Assembly (NCBI RefSeq): GCF_000143535.2
Contig: NC_037320.1
Coordinates: 1,550,001-1,614,000, forward strand
Source of the DNA: Botrytis cinerea B05.10
Lineage: Eukaryota; Ascomycota; Leotiomycetes; Helotiales; Sclerotiniaceae
Direction: 5' to 3'
Length of the DNA: 64,000 bases
The notes beneath the pieces were generated by a model, which had not been told where the DNA came from, ran no database searches, and worked only from the letters and a program-made list of their open reading frames with translations. The stretch's first letter is position 1; every line of letters starts with the position of its first letter. The position numbers were made by a program, and so were the translations under genes. Positions 22,688 to 35,420 of the stretch are shown in pieces.

Positions 22688-24041
22688 ATGTTTTCATTGC
22701 TAAACTTATTCTCAAAAATTAATATGCTATCCAACATGACAAATCCAATGCAATCAAGAAATGTTCTAAAAATACCTAGCCATTTCATATACAGCATAAA
22801 TTCGAGAGCAGTAAAAAGTATCTTCTGGGTTCTCTTAATTGTTCTCATTATGTTAACCGTTGCATCGAGTGCCTTTACTAAAAGTGCCCATATAGCCACG
22901 TATGTTTGTCGCCTTGGTACTCCCTTCACCTGCTATGAATCCTCACTGCCAGATAATTAACACAAGTAAGTGCCCAGGCATATCAAAAATGCAGAATTGC
23001 ATCCAACAATTTCTAGAGATCTTTGCCCAAGACTACTCTCCGTCAGTAAAGAGAAACATTGCCGCACTCAAATTCAATGCATCTATGTCTCTTCCCTCTG
23101 TCTTGTTGTCGCAATCACCTGCACTGTCTTCGAAGTCTTCGCCGCATCCACTCTTATTTTCTGTCATCAGTTAGATATGGTCTTCCTATATTGGCCATTC
23201 TGGACCTTGCTTCAAGCGGGAAGTACTATTGCCATTTTCGGTATCGGATTGGCTCGGTTGTGGCCGTGTATGGGAAGGGAATCGCTTCCAGTCAAGTATG
23301 TAATCATAAGCTTCCCTTCGACTGCTCTTAAAACTATGTTTTGGTCAAATATCTCATCCTGTCTAAAAAGCTAAGCTGCTGGCTCCAGCTCTGACTGACT
23401 GGCATCTACGTAGCAGTGTGGTGATTGAAACGCCGGTTTTAATCATCGCCCGGTTAGGTGTAGCACTTGAGTATCTATTAAGGGATGGCTGAGCGAGGAG
23501 GCATTGAAGAGCTTCGAAACTTTTGTTGAGGGTTTAATAGATTCGCCTCAGTAAATTCTTTCTCGAATGGCGAGGTATCAAGGTACCCAACAATTTGCAC
23601 TCCAGCCTGACAGCCAAGGATGTTAAGTTTTGAACACGATTGAAACGTTCAAATAGTTTGAAATGCTGGATTGATTTTCAGTGTTGAAAGGCTTCCAAAC
23701 ATTGATAGAACCTGACTGTCAGATCAGTATCATGATTTTTTTTAATACTTTATCCCAAACTACCTAGGAATCTACAAACCACAAGCTAACAATACTCACC
23801 AGTCAAAGTGAGCCGAACGCTGAAGCCGAGAACCAAGCCATATCGTCCTCCGTCCCAAACGCCGAACTCTTAGGGGACTTACAGTCGATCGTCGTCTCGT
23901 CATTGCATGGAGCAGATCATCTGGCTTACCCCATCCCATTACTCGTTATTCAAGCACTACTAATAACGGTCGTTCGATATACATATACGGAGCCATACCA
24001 ACTCATCCGACCAATGCCGATGGTGATAGTAATTCTGTAAA
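22688..24041 (+). CDS. Possible four-helix membrane protein; exon structure uncertain
   Basis: Pieces of one plausible gene can be read, but not a secure model. A first open segment from ATG 22688 contains the helix SIFWVLLIVLIMLTVASSAF and could splice at 22917 (GTACTC) to 22995. The next segment (to 23295) has helices around SSLCLVVAITCTVFEVFAAST and WPFWTLLQAGSTIAIFGIG. A donor GTATGT at 23296 and an acceptor CAG at 23416 add a fourth helix, ETPVLIIARLGVAL. From there it either stops at 23492 or splices near 23470 to 23811, where a 77-codon open segment ends at 24041 with GADHLAYPIP and PYQLIRPMP. Stop codons at 22958-22970 require an intron. It could also be a decaying pseudogene. I do not know the function. 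Confidence 0.38.
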
Positions 24042-25095
24042 CCCCAATTTATCCATGGCTATTGGGAAAATGGAACAATCAGACAGAGCATCTCACACCA
24101 TAAGTTTTTGACTACGAACTTGAAGCTTCGTCTGCGCCTCCCTCTCTCGTCGACGGCATCTCGAGTAAGCTTGCTTACTTAATTCGATACGTAGCGAGTG
24201 AGAGCTTTCGACGTCGAAAAGTCTCGCCCGCGTAGGTGATAGTAGATTTGGGCCCGACGAACTTGTGTGAAGATGATTTGCGGGAAGGATAGGATAGGAG
24301 CAGGGCTTTCAATGGCCAGGACTGTGCTCTGTTAGTAAAGGGTCGATGGTTTCTTTCCAATCCAGTCAACAAATCTCGTACTTACGAACTTGGGGCATTC
24401 CACATTCAGTCTGCCATTCTAAACTATCAGACAAGATGGATGATGGATGATGGATAGTGGAGCATATAGGAACCTGGAAACTCTATCTGCATACGGTGAT
24501 ACATTGCTTCATTTGAGAATGGAAGAGGGGGAGGGGTTTCCCTATATCACGGCCGTCATTGAAATGCTCAGCATGGCTAATAAAAGCGTTGGCTGTCCTG
24601 TAGAATATTTAGATACTCATATAGACCTCCATCTTTGAAACCAACAAACCAGCAAATAAATGAATACATCAATATCACTCTGCCTCCGTTATGCTTTCCG
24701 TGATATTGGATGATAATCCCTTTCATCCCGCATCCGATGTATAAATCATAGTTCGTATTCGCCATCCAGATTCGCTTATAATGTTCACATCCGTCATTCA
24801 CTCTCATCTTCGGCAAACTCTCTCTCTCCCCTATGCCTGCTCGTCTATTTGAATCCTAGAGTAGCATTTCACACATTAAGCATATGTATTAGGACCAAGC
24901 CTTCGACGACCAGGTGGATCACAAGTTTCACTGCACAAATTCAAAGTAACGCAAATTCTGAGAGATACTTAAGCTTTTGCTCTTCTTATAATATCTTACG
25001 CTATGCATAATAAGACGCTCTATCTAATGATGATATGCTCAACACTTTAGCATCCTCATCTTGTCTCATCTCATCAAATTCCAATAGCCCCCATC
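24042..25095. other. Intergenic region, no gene recognised
   Basis: About 1 kb with only short frames. A short repeat of GATG units lies near 24436-24457. Nothing else supported. Confidence 0.5.
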
Positions 25096-26208
25096 CTAAA
25101 CCGCTCTCCCCGCTTTGCCAACTTGTATAATTTCGCCCGTCCTCTGCTCATCACTTCTCAACACTGGCCAACTAGCACCATCAGCCTTCACCAATGTTAC
25201 TTCCAACTTTGTGCCCATGATTTTGAATGACGATGCTTCTGTATCTATTGCGCCAAAGAGTGGAACCACAGTCTTGTAGCGTTTGGGGACTGCGTCTGTG
25301 GTAGGAAGATCGAGAGTAAGCTCTTGAGAGGCGGAGAAAGATACGACTGCATCCTCCTTCTTGATCTTTTTGAGGAAGAATGAGGCAATGACTGAGGTTG
25401 CTGTTTGATAAAAATCGTGTCTGTGGTTCATCATCATTAGTATTTCACTTATAACTTCTTCAAAAGAGCCGTCTCATAACAAAAAAGAACCAACTCACCT
25501 AACCGTGTCCAAAATCTCCTCGCCCCCCTCCTTCGCCTTCCCCTTCCCCCCACTGCCAATGAACAAATGTGATCCCTTGGTCTTACACCCCTCGATTTTC
25601 ATAAACTCATCAAACTCCAAGACTCTCCTCTTACAGCAAGTGTAGCCCTTGCTACCCTCATGAAATATGGGCACACCAGGGTGAAACACACATTTCTCGC
25701 CCTCTCTACTCTTTCCCTCATATTGCTGACCACATGCTTTCCTCCTGCAAGTTTTACCCACTGGGATTTCTAGCGATGCATCATCATCCTCGGATTCTGG
25801 TGCTGGGGGAGGAGGGGTGGCTGTAGCTTGAGGAGCGGGAGCAATTGGAGCTCTAGCAGGTTCGGAAGGAGTAGAGGGCGCTGGTGAAGCTTGTGCAGAT
25901 GCATCTGGAGCTGGTTTCTTCTCTACCTGAGGTGGGTGATCTGTGGTGCTGTGTTTGCCGGTTGTGCAGGGTGGAATGGCGAGGAATTCGTCAAAAGTTA
26001 GGACGCGGGGTTTGCAGCATTTCCAACCTGTTTTTGGGTAGTTTTTAATTTCATATACAAAATTATAGAGCTACATAAAGTGAATAGCATGAATCAGCAT
26101 ACCTTTTTGACCCTCATGGAAAACTGGTGGTCCAGGATGGTACAGACAGTCTTCCTCGGGATCAGTGTAGACCTTTGTACAAGATTGGTGTACACATTTT
26201 TGCGCCAT
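25096..26208 (-). CDS. CHORD and CS domain protein (RAR1/CHORDC1 type)
   Basis: Hsp90 co-chaperone-like protein. Three exons on the minus strand, 26208-26103, 26027-25499 and 25420-25096, give 319 aa. CHORD 1 (residues about 5-62) has [26 protein letters not shown] and a CTTGKHS end. A Pro/Ala-rich linker follows. CHORD 2 (about 129-192) has CRRKACGQQYEG, CVFHPGVPIFHEGSKGYTCC and a CKTKGSH end. The C-terminal CS domain (about 212-300) has HDFYQTATSVIASFFLKK and LTLVKAD-type strands. Budding yeast lacks this family; in other eukaryotes it works with Sgt1 and Hsp90. An upstream frame to 26337 looks like untranslated leader. It is divergent from the glutaredoxin-like gene, 344 bp apart. Confidence 0.95.
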
Positions 26209-26552
26209 ATTGTCTGACTTTCTCTTCAATAAAAATTCGGAGATAGCAAATAAACCTTGAGAAAAGACTTCTGGTTTGAATATAAAGCCTTGCGTATCGT
26301 GTAAAATGAAAAGTCGATATGAGATCTTCTTCCCCAACTTCTAGAATGCTCTAAAGTATTCTGCCGTGAAGTGACTCTCACCGCCTTTTGACTTCCTGGA
26401 TCATTGAAAGGTTAATCTGAACAGGGGAGGGGAGAGGAAATCAACCCTTGCCCCGGAGCGAATCATCCTTATTGAGCTATTATCAAATTGACTTTGCGGC
26501 TCATATCCAAAAAATCTTTGGAACATACAAAGAATCGGCATCTCAGATCAAT
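26209..26552. promoter_or_regulatory. Divergent promoter, CHORD gene and glutaredoxin-like gene
   Basis: 344 bp between divergent start codons. No specific element identified. Confidence 0.5.
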
Positions 26553-26935
26553 ATGTTCCCAACAACACGGTTACTCCAAGCCTGTCGGATCACGCTTTTC
26601 ACAAGAGCTAACTGCTCACTCTGTACCAACGCCAAAGATACATTATTTAAAGTTCGAGATACAAGACCATTTGTGTATAGAGAGATTGCTGTTATGGAAG
26701 ATGGACAAAAGCACTGGAAGGATTTATACGAATTTGATACACCTGTGGTTGGTTTACCTTAACTCAAAGACAGCCAAAGCTTGCTGATATCTTGCGTTAG
26801 ATTCATGTTAGTAGGGAAGATGCTGGGGAGGAACAGTCTGAATTGGCATCTAAAGCAAGGAAGCTAATGCATAGATTTACCGAGGAGGAAGTCAAGGCAA
26901 AGATGGATGAAGTGGAAGGGAAAAGTTCTGTTTGA
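26553..26935 (+). CDS. Glutaredoxin-like small protein (YDR286C type)
   Basis: Small thioredoxin-fold protein of 109 aa from two exons, 26553-26747 and 26801-26935. The active site CSLC is at residues 21-24 (ITLFTRANCSLCTNA). The cis-Pro segment FDTPV|IHV is joined by the splice, which identifies the 53-nt intron even though its donor is GTTGGT. The short N-terminus may be a targeting signal, but is weak. Family members are of unknown physiological role; thiol-disulfide chemistry is inferred from the CxxC. The C-terminal tail is helical and charged. Confidence 0.88.
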
Positions 26936-27032
26936 TTTCTGCCGAAAATGCACCTCTACAATCTATTCTAATGCCACATGGCCTTTTTTTTTTTTACGGA
27001 TCTGAATAAGTATATGTACACCAATCATTGAT

Positions 27033-28499
27033 CTATCTGCCGTATGGACCAGTCAGTTTGGGACCCTCTTCTTGACCTTTTGCCTTGTTCACGGCAGCGA
27101 TTACGCCCTGTGGTAAAATATGCATATCTGTTGCAACACTCATCATGTGAAACCCCTGATCTGCGTACCATCTCCCCTGTTCTCCACTTGTACAAAAGAT
27201 ACCGGCCTTTTTTCCAGCTGTGTTTGCCGCCTTCAAGATCTTTGCAATTGCAGCATGAAGATTCTCGTGCATTTGTCCCGCAACGATGGGATGGCCAATG
27301 TTATTGCCAAGATCGAAAGGACCAATGAAAAGAACATCAATACCAGGAACAGCAGCAATGGCATCGACATTTTCCAATGCTTCCTTGGTTTCGATTTGTA
27401 CCATAGTTAGAATACTCTCATTGGCTTGCTTCAGATATGCATCAGAGTTCAATTCAGAGTTGAAGCGTTCATGAGGGAAAGGCGATCCAAAACCTCTTTG
27501 ACCTTGAGGCGGAAACTTGGCACTCTTCACGAGCTGTTCAGCTCCCTCGGCCGTGTATAGGAGAGGTACAAGCACACCATGCGCACCACAGTCCAAAGCC
27601 CCTGTAGAGCCATCAACATCTACAAACATATTGCAATAAATTTTGGTGACTTACGCTTAACCATCCATCCTTGATTATCTGGAATTCTAACTATCGGGCT
27701 CACCCCGCACGCAGCAATTGCTGGAACTGCATCATGCATTGCCGCATCTGTTAGGGCATTAGATAAGTGGCAATAATTTGTTAAAGATGTAATTTGACAT
27801 CCTCTATTGATTGATTCCTGACTTCGAAAGATCGTAGTAGAAGTGTACAGTGTATGAATCTAAGAATCTCAACAAACAATAAAATAGGCATTGGATAATG
27901 AACGGACATCCCAATAGTCTAGACAGCAGTCCAAACCCAGGAATCTTCAATGTTCAAGATTGTTTGAACACTGTAATGCAATCGAGTGTCCCAAATGTAG
28001 TCACTGCTTCATCGAAATCCAGTGTCTAGAATGAATTCAAGAACCAGAAACCCGCCATTGCCTAGCTACAGGCTAGACCGTTAGCAAATCACCGTGGCGG
28101 TAATTTATACCACTCGGTATAGTAGAATTACTTAGGCTCAGTGGCTGCATCTGTCTTGAAGCTCATGAATGTAAAGAACACCAACGCGTGGTTTTACATG
28201 ACTCCAAAATGAAGTGACTCACCATCTATATTCCCATGCTCGCAATCCACCAAAACCCAATCAACACCCGTCCTCGCCAATGTCCTCGAAACGTTGGCTC
28301 CTGGAATCATCTGCCAGCAGCCCGTCGCCGGTCCTTTGCCCTCCTCCATCACCCTCCTCAAGCGATTTGCGTCTTGCATGATTGAAGCCATTTTATGGTA
28401 ACTGTGCCTGTTTTTAACGAGTAAGCTGTTCGTCAAGAACCTTGAAGAACGAACAAAGGTCAAATTAGATCTCAAAATAAGGTTGCAACGAGAAAGCAT
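27033..28499 (-). CDS. HpcH/HpaI-family aldolase, class II
   Basis: Metal-dependent aldolase that cleaves 2-keto-3-deoxy acids to pyruvate plus an aldehyde. Three exons on the minus strand, 28499-28223, 27747-27655 and 27601-27033, give 312 aa. The N-terminal 36 residues are basic and Ser-rich (MLSRCNLILRSNLTFVRSSR), fitting a mitochondrial presequence; a second ATG at MASIMQ would give a shorter form. Family signatures are DWVLVDCEHGNID, the IVRIPDN strand, GAHGVLVPLL and QRGFGSP. The metal ligands are Glu in VQIET and Asp in GPFDLG. The first intron is 475 nt, long for this genome. The exact substrate (deoxyglucarate, rhamnonate or hydroxy-oxovalerate type) cannot be told from sequence. Confidence 0.93.
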
Positions 28500-31400
28500 G
28501 AGGTGTCGAGACGTTAAGAAGTAAATTTGTCTTTGTTATGTCACTGACGTGAAAGTTGCGTTATCGGACACACTGACGGGATGTGACTATGACTACCCCA
28601 CATTTTGCTGTCCTGCATAATGATCGTTCCTGCTTGAAGAATATGGAAAGGAGGGGTGGATTATGTGACAATTGACAGCGCCCTCATTGCCTCCTATCTA
28701 GAAGTTATTGCCAGAGCTTTCGGTGGGCTTTGGATATTGAGAGACGATTACTTGGTGCTCTGCTGGCTGTCGCATGTTGAGAAAACGACGCCCGAAGATT
28801 AGATTCGTCTCGAACATTGAGCCGGCATGAAGATAAAAACGTATACAATTTGTTTACATTGCCAAATGCGGCAAAACACTGGTATTCCCAGAAATGGGAA
28901 TTTGATCTCCCATCCGGAGAGCTAAGAAATTACCCAAAGAGAAGCTCGTGGGGAAACAAGTACCTCAGAAGGAAGGTGGGGGATTTTGGCTTAACGTGAA
29001 TCATGTGAGATTTTCCCCAATGAGCTTTATTCCTTGTTTGCCGTCCCTTGAGCCGAGATGCGTCCCAAAACATGAAAAATGAAGGCATTCTCACGGTCGT
29101 TGGCATCCTTGTATGCTAGCTCAACGATGATCTTCGCCATATTACATTGGAATATTGTTAGAATACAAGCACAGATTGTCGTACTCGGCCAAGTTTAAGT
29201 GTTGCAGATGTGTTGACATCTACTTGTTTATCAAAGCCTGCTGTCTTTACCCCTCATTATATACTCTGTAATATGGGTTCCCCCATACTTGAAACATGCA
29301 TGACAATTGCCATAAGCGTTTGTCATAGAATTACCAACAGTCCTCGAATAGAACATCAAAAGGAATTCCATCCTTGAGCCCGGCAGTAACACGGCTTCGG
29401 CCGGATAACCGATTGCATCTTCCGGTTTCCAAGTTACAACATAATTGCTTGGATTGCAGAGAAGGTCAGCTGCGGTGATCAAAAAATGCATATAAGCAGC
29501 GGTGTGACCTTAGAAGATTGAACTCTGTGAGAACCATTGACTCGGACTCAGCAAATCGGGGTTGACAGAGCTTGTTCCTCAAAGGTCTTGATCGGATTGG
29601 GGCTCCTTCACACTACCATGAGCCGCTCGTAAATGCTCAGATGCCGCATTTCCATAGCGACGCTGCATTGTGACCCCCACGGGCTTTGAGGTGGACCCCC
29701 CATGGAAAACTAATGTACGCCACAGCATGGCGTGGGATTCAATACATGATGCGAGAGTCCCGATCGAAGACCCGCTACAAGGACTGGGGATCATCAGCGT
29801 GACTTCTCAACCACAGTTTTGGGAAGAGGTGTCTTGTGGAGTTGGGTGGAAAGGAGAAAGAAATGGACGGAGAACGGTCTGCTTCTCCACAAGCTTCCTG
29901 TAATAAGATGTATGAGCGATTATCCATCCATGTCAATGTAAAGAGATGGATGGGTAGTGGGCACGAAGTTGGGCAATCATCTATTCATAGTGTGAAAAGT
30001 GTATTAGTGAGACAGACGATGGTGCAGACTGTATGCAGTAAGAAGAATTGATGTTGACGTTGGGCAAGGTCAATAGGTATAACCTTGCAACCCGGACAGA
30101 CGAATAGAATGGCAGGAAAAAGAAAAAGAAAAAGAAAAAGAAAAAGAAACAGAAAAAAAATGCTCGCACGAACCTTGCTCTCGCCCTTCCCACCAAGCTG
30201 ATTCTACAACAAGCTTCAGGAGTTGGAACTTTCGAGCAGAGAAATGGTGAAATCCTTGAGTATTATATTAACTGTCCGAAATTGGATTGCAATGAGTGAA
30301 ATCAATGGATACCTAACATCATACCCCTACAGCACAATTTAGCCGTTCCCACCAGAAACACACGAGACGTCCAACACAAACGGGATCCAACGTTTGAGAA
30401 GCTGCGTTCACTCTGTACGTGCTAGGTAGGTGAGCAGTGTATGTATCTGCGACGTCTAGACGGCTCGCGTGAATCTTTTCCCTTCCCCTAGACCTGTCAA
30501 GCTACGTGTTGCATCGCGGTGCGACGTCTTAGACTTACAAGTCACAATTGTACTTTGTATATATCGCCATGACCATCATCCAGCATCATCACCTGCAGCA
30601 TCACTCTTACGCCCAATCGAGGATCGGAATTGAAACAGGACACCTTGACTGTGCGGCCAACATCTAGGTACGTGCCGGTACAGAACTTCCATTTTCGTCA
30701 CAGTGACTACATCGCACTTGGTACATCGATCCCAATGGGTTCCACGTTTTTCTTTGAGATGTGCACATTCTCCGCTTTTCCCATATTTTTCCGTGTTTAA
30801 GGAGAAATTGTCAGCTAATCACAGCCAGCTCAATCGCATCCGTGAACTCTAATCGGAATTCTTACTTCGTAAAACTCGTGTCCTTTGCCAGAGACCTTTG
30901 CATGTGGATATGTCGTGTGTGGTATGTAGCATGCAGTGTGCAGTGCCAGGAGGGGGCACTACAACCACAGGCCAGTATTCAAACGTCTACAGACTACGAT
31001 GCTGCGTAGGAATCACGAGAGTGGCTGCTTTTTCTTCTCTCTCCCGTTCCTTCTCTTCTTCTTCTGCGGCTGCTTCTAGAATAGAACTCCAGGAACCCAT
31101 AACCCTGCTTGCAAGGAGATCTTGCTTACCAGGGGGGTGCAAAATCATTTTCCGCTTCCTCTGCTCCCACTTCTTCTCCTTCTTTCACGGCGGAGGGGAG
31201 GGGGGCGGTGATGAAAAAGAGACGCGACTAGATCTTCAAATGGGCCACCAGGGTCTCGAGGCCTGCATCGTTCTCTTTCCGTAATACTTCCAAACTTCCT
31301 TTCTGTGGGTCGCATCGCCGTGCCAAGGTCAAACTCCCATGGTAAGATGGACAATTTCCTGCCGTCACCCATACAATCAATTATTCCTTTTCCAGTCGCC

Positions 31401-31909
31401 CTCGTACAGTAGCACTCCATGTTCTGTACATATCGGTGTCCATTTCCATGTTCAAGGTCTCCTTGCTCGGTCGATATGGATATGGCACACGACCCACCGC
31501 CACTTGCCGTCATTTGCCTAGGTCCTTCTTACTCCGGGTCCCTAACCATTTGCTATATACCTCAGCTGCTTCCCACATCGTGAGTCTCGATTGATTGTTT
31601 GAAATTACCTGCCTTTACTTCATTGTTCGTCATATCCTGCCCTCTCTCCTCACTCTAGCCAAAACAATTCCAAGAGCTCGTCAACAAACAAACCTTTCGA
31701 GAGAGAAAAAAAAAGTATATATACTCTCAGTGAATTCCATTTTATTGTTGCTATAACTACGTTTTTCAATACATGACATCACTCTTCACCTTGACCTTGA
31801 CTTCCTCCCATTTAATTCGGCAATCAAATTGGCTTTGACGTTACCGGCCTTTCTTATACCATCTACAGAGAATACCCCGCCACGCTTCAACAAAGAACCT
31901 CTATCCATC
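28500..31909. other. Long gene-free region
   Basis: About 3.4 kb without a recognisable gene. It includes a purine hexamer repeat (30116-30150). The part after about 30.5 kb has CT-rich patches typical of fungal promoters and may hold a long 5'UTR for the gluconokinase gene. Short open frames, such as 29231-29491 on the minus strand, show no known features. Confidence 0.5.
30116..30150. repeat. AAAAAG hexanucleotide microsatellite
   Basis: About six tandem AAAAAG units, slightly impure at the end. Confidence 0.85.
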
Positions 31910-32656
31910 ATGTTATCATATGAGAATCGCTCCTCGAACATGGCTCAACCAACGCCAGCCATGCCGGATCATTTGCCCATGTCAACTTCGTCGTCTTCGA
32001 ATTCATTGACAAATGGCCAATCCAGACAGCCTAAGACAGGCCATTCTCACATCTGGTTGATTACCGGTCCTGCTGGATGTGGCAAAAGCACAGTAGCTCA
32101 ATATGTCGCCAAAGCTATGAACTTGCCATATATTGAAGGAGATGAGGTATGTACATCGATTCTATCATTGACCAAACTAAGAACGCCGTTCTAATGAAAA
32201 TAATCATAGTACCACCCACAATCAAACATTGATAAAATGGCCCAAGGCATACCCCTCAACGATGCCGACCGTTGGGACTGGCTCACCAAACTCCGCGACG
32301 AATCTGTTAAAAGTCTCAACGCCGGTTCGCAAGGCGTTGTCCTCACCTGCTCGGCCCTGAAGCGCAAATATCGCGACGTCATCCGTGTAGCCTCCTACTA
32401 CGACCACAATGTTCTCGTTCACTTCGTATACCTGCATGCTAGTGAGGAAACATTGCTCGCGAGAGTCGGTGCTCGACAGGGCCATTTTATGGGTGCGAAT
32501 ATGGTTCACAGTCAATTTGGCATTCTCGAACCGCCTACAAAAGATGAGACAGATGTGATCCAGGTAGATGTTAGCGGATCGTTAGAAGAAGTCGAGCGAG
32601 AAGCGTTGGCGAAGATTCAAACGGCAATAAAGAAAGAATTGGCTATAGATTCATGA
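31910..32656 (+). CDS. Gluconokinase (thermoresistant GntK type)
   Basis: Phosphorylates D-gluconate to 6-phosphogluconate with ATP (EC 2.7.1.12), feeding the pentose phosphate pathway; cytosolic. Two exons, 31910-32146 and 32210-32656, give 227 aa. The ATG at 31910 is the first in frame; one at 31940 (MAQPTPAM) is an alternative, and the first 45 residues are Ser/Asn-rich and probably disordered. The P-loop is GPAGCGKST (residues 53-61). Further signatures are EGDEYHPQSNIDKMAQGIPLND across the splice, DRWDWL, CSALKRKYRD and the lid-like ARQGHFMG. The end VDVSGSLEEV matches the family. Assignment is firm. Confidence 0.94.
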
Positions 32657-33925
32657 TCTTCATACATTTACAACATTGCAATGTAGAAGATACTCGCAGT
32701 GGAGGGATAGAGACTTCATTTTCATTTCAATTACAATACGGCGCTCGGTGACCAATTGGCGGACTAGATATCCTTCATCATTCATCTACGGTTTTAGCAA
32801 TCACGGATACCTTCTCGGCTACACGATTCGGAGTTGCTAATAAGGGTATTTGTTTCTTATTTCTTACGTCTACATTCATATTTCGCATACGGATCTCGGT
32901 GGGGCTAGCAAAAAAGGATTTGGCGTATTTTCTTCTAGCTTTAGCTAGACATGGGTTCTACTACGTTGTTCATACGCATGATTTTTTTTTAATGGGTGGG
33001 GTTCACGTTATGACCAGTTGCAAGATGAGAAGATGAGAGAGATTAGTCTGCAAGAAACGAAGCGAAAATGGAAGAAGGTGAAGGAAATATATGGCTGGGC
33101 AAGTACGCAATTAGATTAATTAAGAGAGAGTATCACGCATCAAAATTTCCCATACAGCCGTTTATAAACGGTTGAATTCATTCCTCGTTTTTCTGTTGAT
33201 GCACACTGTCGGGAGAATCTTCACACACCATCCCCCTGATCTGCCAATTATCCTCATGCGAATGCGGGGTAGCGACCGACCCCAGGAAATCAGCTTCATG
33301 TACCCCAGTCGGACAACGCATTGTGTCGTACGACAAGGCTGATTGAATCGTGCATGCATGATGGTATTATAAGGGGTTTGGAGACATACACGATGTTACT
33401 TGTTGCTTACCTGCCAAGAAATGAATGAAGTCTCTCACTTTATGTTTGTATGCAGGCATGTTTTCTTGTATTGTTTCTGTATGCTACGCTAACGCCTCGC
33501 AATCTCCGCAAGCTTCGCAAGTGCAAAACTTACCATCCATTCCAAAGAAACCCCCAAGCTGAGCCCGAACCCCCTCTCTAAACACCGAGTGCAACGCAGT
33601 CATTTGTAACAAGTCCGTTACTTTTTGAGGCGGTGGCCTAATTCATCAACGTGAAATCATACTTTGTGATTCTGTTTACCCAATTGGAAGGAGGCAAAAA
33701 TATATCCTTATGTCCGTGGGGTATGGTATCACGGTCTATGCGTATGTTGTGTTTCTGTCAACTATCTCAAGGTGATGCAGAAAGCAGTATGGAATGAGAT
33801 CTTGTGAGCTGAAGCGAAGAACGATCTCGTGGTCTTGAATTCCTCAGCCGCTTTTGCTGCGCCTAAATGTATGCAAGACGTGAATGATGAGATGATGTCA
33901 TGTGCGTTGGATGTACAACAGTGCA
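32657..33925. other. Intergenic region between converging genes
   Basis: About 1.3 kb holding the 3' ends of the gluconokinase and E2 genes. No coding exon supported. Confidence 0.5.
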
Positions 33926-35420
33926 TCATTTCATATGTAAAAGCATGGTTTCTGGATCTTCGATATATCCTCTGACCATTTCGGCTGCGCGGGCCATGGT
34001 TGCACCGTCTATTACGCGGTGGTCGGCGCTCCAACTGAAGTTAATAACTTGTTTTGAAACGACATTTCCGTGAGCGTCGAACGCGGGGATGGTGCGTAGT
34101 TTGCCGATGCCGAGAATGGCGAGCTGGGAGTCGACGATGATAGGAGAGAGGTAGGTACCGCCAATATTGCCGATATTGGAGATGGTTATAGTGCCACCGG
34201 AGAGGTGAGAGGAGGTAAGGGTAGAGCTTGAGGCAAGGGATTGAAGATTGGTGAGAGATTGAGTTATATTGAGGAGGGTAGACGTGGACTGTGCGTGTTT
34301 TAGGACAGGGACGAGGAGACCTGTGGGAGTATCCATTGCAATGCCGATATCATGTTGGGGACGCATTGTTAATATGGGCTTCTGCGAGGTGGGATCAATG
34401 TCGAGCCGAGCATTCAAGATGGGGTAATGATTGAGAGTCAAAGAGACAGCTTTGATAATGAAGGGAAGGTAGGATAGCTTAGCAACCCCGTTGACGGGAG
34501 AGCTTGCCAGTTGTTTGTTGATACGGCCTCGTACTTGGGAGAGTTTCGTGAAGTCAATTTCATCGGTGTAGAGGAATTGAGGTATGGCCAAAGACTTCGT
34601 CATGACTTTGAACATTTGCTGTTGAACAGGCGTTAATGAAGTAGTATACTCCTTTTGAGGCCCCCCATCTGCTTTTATGAAGGGCTCCTGAGTTGTTGAC
34701 GGAGCCCCGTCTCTGTCTTTTGCAAACCGATGTACGTCTTCCTTAAGTACGCGGCCGTCTTTCCCCGTACCTGTCACATCTAATATGTTGACATCTAACT
34801 CTTTTGTAAGATGCCTTACTGCTGGTGTCGCCAATGACGCATGCTTTCCTTTTGGAGTTGATGGAGAGGATCGAGTCTCGGCAGCTGGCTGAGAGGCACC
34901 TGGAACATCTACTTTATACTCCGTTGTTGAATTGTCCACGGGTTGGGCTTTAGAGTCATTGCCGGCACTTGATCCTTCAACAGCACTCGCGCCCTCTTGT
35001 TCGATCTCCCCTTGTATATCAATATCCAGGAGAGCTTTCCCCACTTGTGCCATATCCCCAGCTTCATAGTGAAGTTTCTTTATGACACCCGAAAACCGAC
35101 TGGTGATTTCAACCGAAGCTTTGTCACTTTGCACTTCACATAATTTGTCCCATTCCTCCACCCGAGCTTCTGGTTCCACGAACCATTGTATAATTTCGCA
35201 TTCTTTGATTCCTGAAATATCTATTAGTAAGAAAGCTTCATCTGACTATTTCAATCTTCTGACCTTCTCCAATGTCTGCCAACATAAATGGCTTTATGGC
35301 TGATCGCTTCGCAGATGCATGGAAGTATTTGTATGTGGTTGGGCATCTTTTGGGGAGATTGAGACCTTGATAGACGTTCCATTGTCTGCTCAACACTCTA
35401 GAATAGAAGTTATAGCGCAT
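33926..35420 (-). CDS. DBT: Branched-chain 2-oxoacid dehydrogenase E2 (lipoamide acyltransferase)
   Basis: Core acyltransferase of the mitochondrial branched-chain keto-acid dehydrogenase complex (Leu, Ile and Val breakdown). Two exons on the minus strand, 35420-35264 and 35211-33926, give 480 aa. The N-terminus is a basic mitochondrial presequence ending near YFHASAKRSA. The lipoyl domain has LADIGEGIKECEIIQWFVE and the lipoyl-Lys motif SDKAS (K83). A linker leads to a peripheral-subunit-binding domain (about 175-210, ATPAVRHLTKELDVN). The catalytic domain carries SADHRVIDGA with His450 and Asp454. The WFVEPEARVEEWDKLCEVQSDKA wording is that of the branched-chain type rather than pyruvate E2. 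It is divergent from ATP10, 274 bp apart. Confidence 0.96.

Noticed and set aside
22558..22929. Minus-strand 123-codon frame
   Set aside because: Opposite to the more coherent plus-strand helices; no conserved wording.
29981..30196. Minus-strand frame with a poly-Phe run
   Set aside because: Produced by the AAAAAG repeat.
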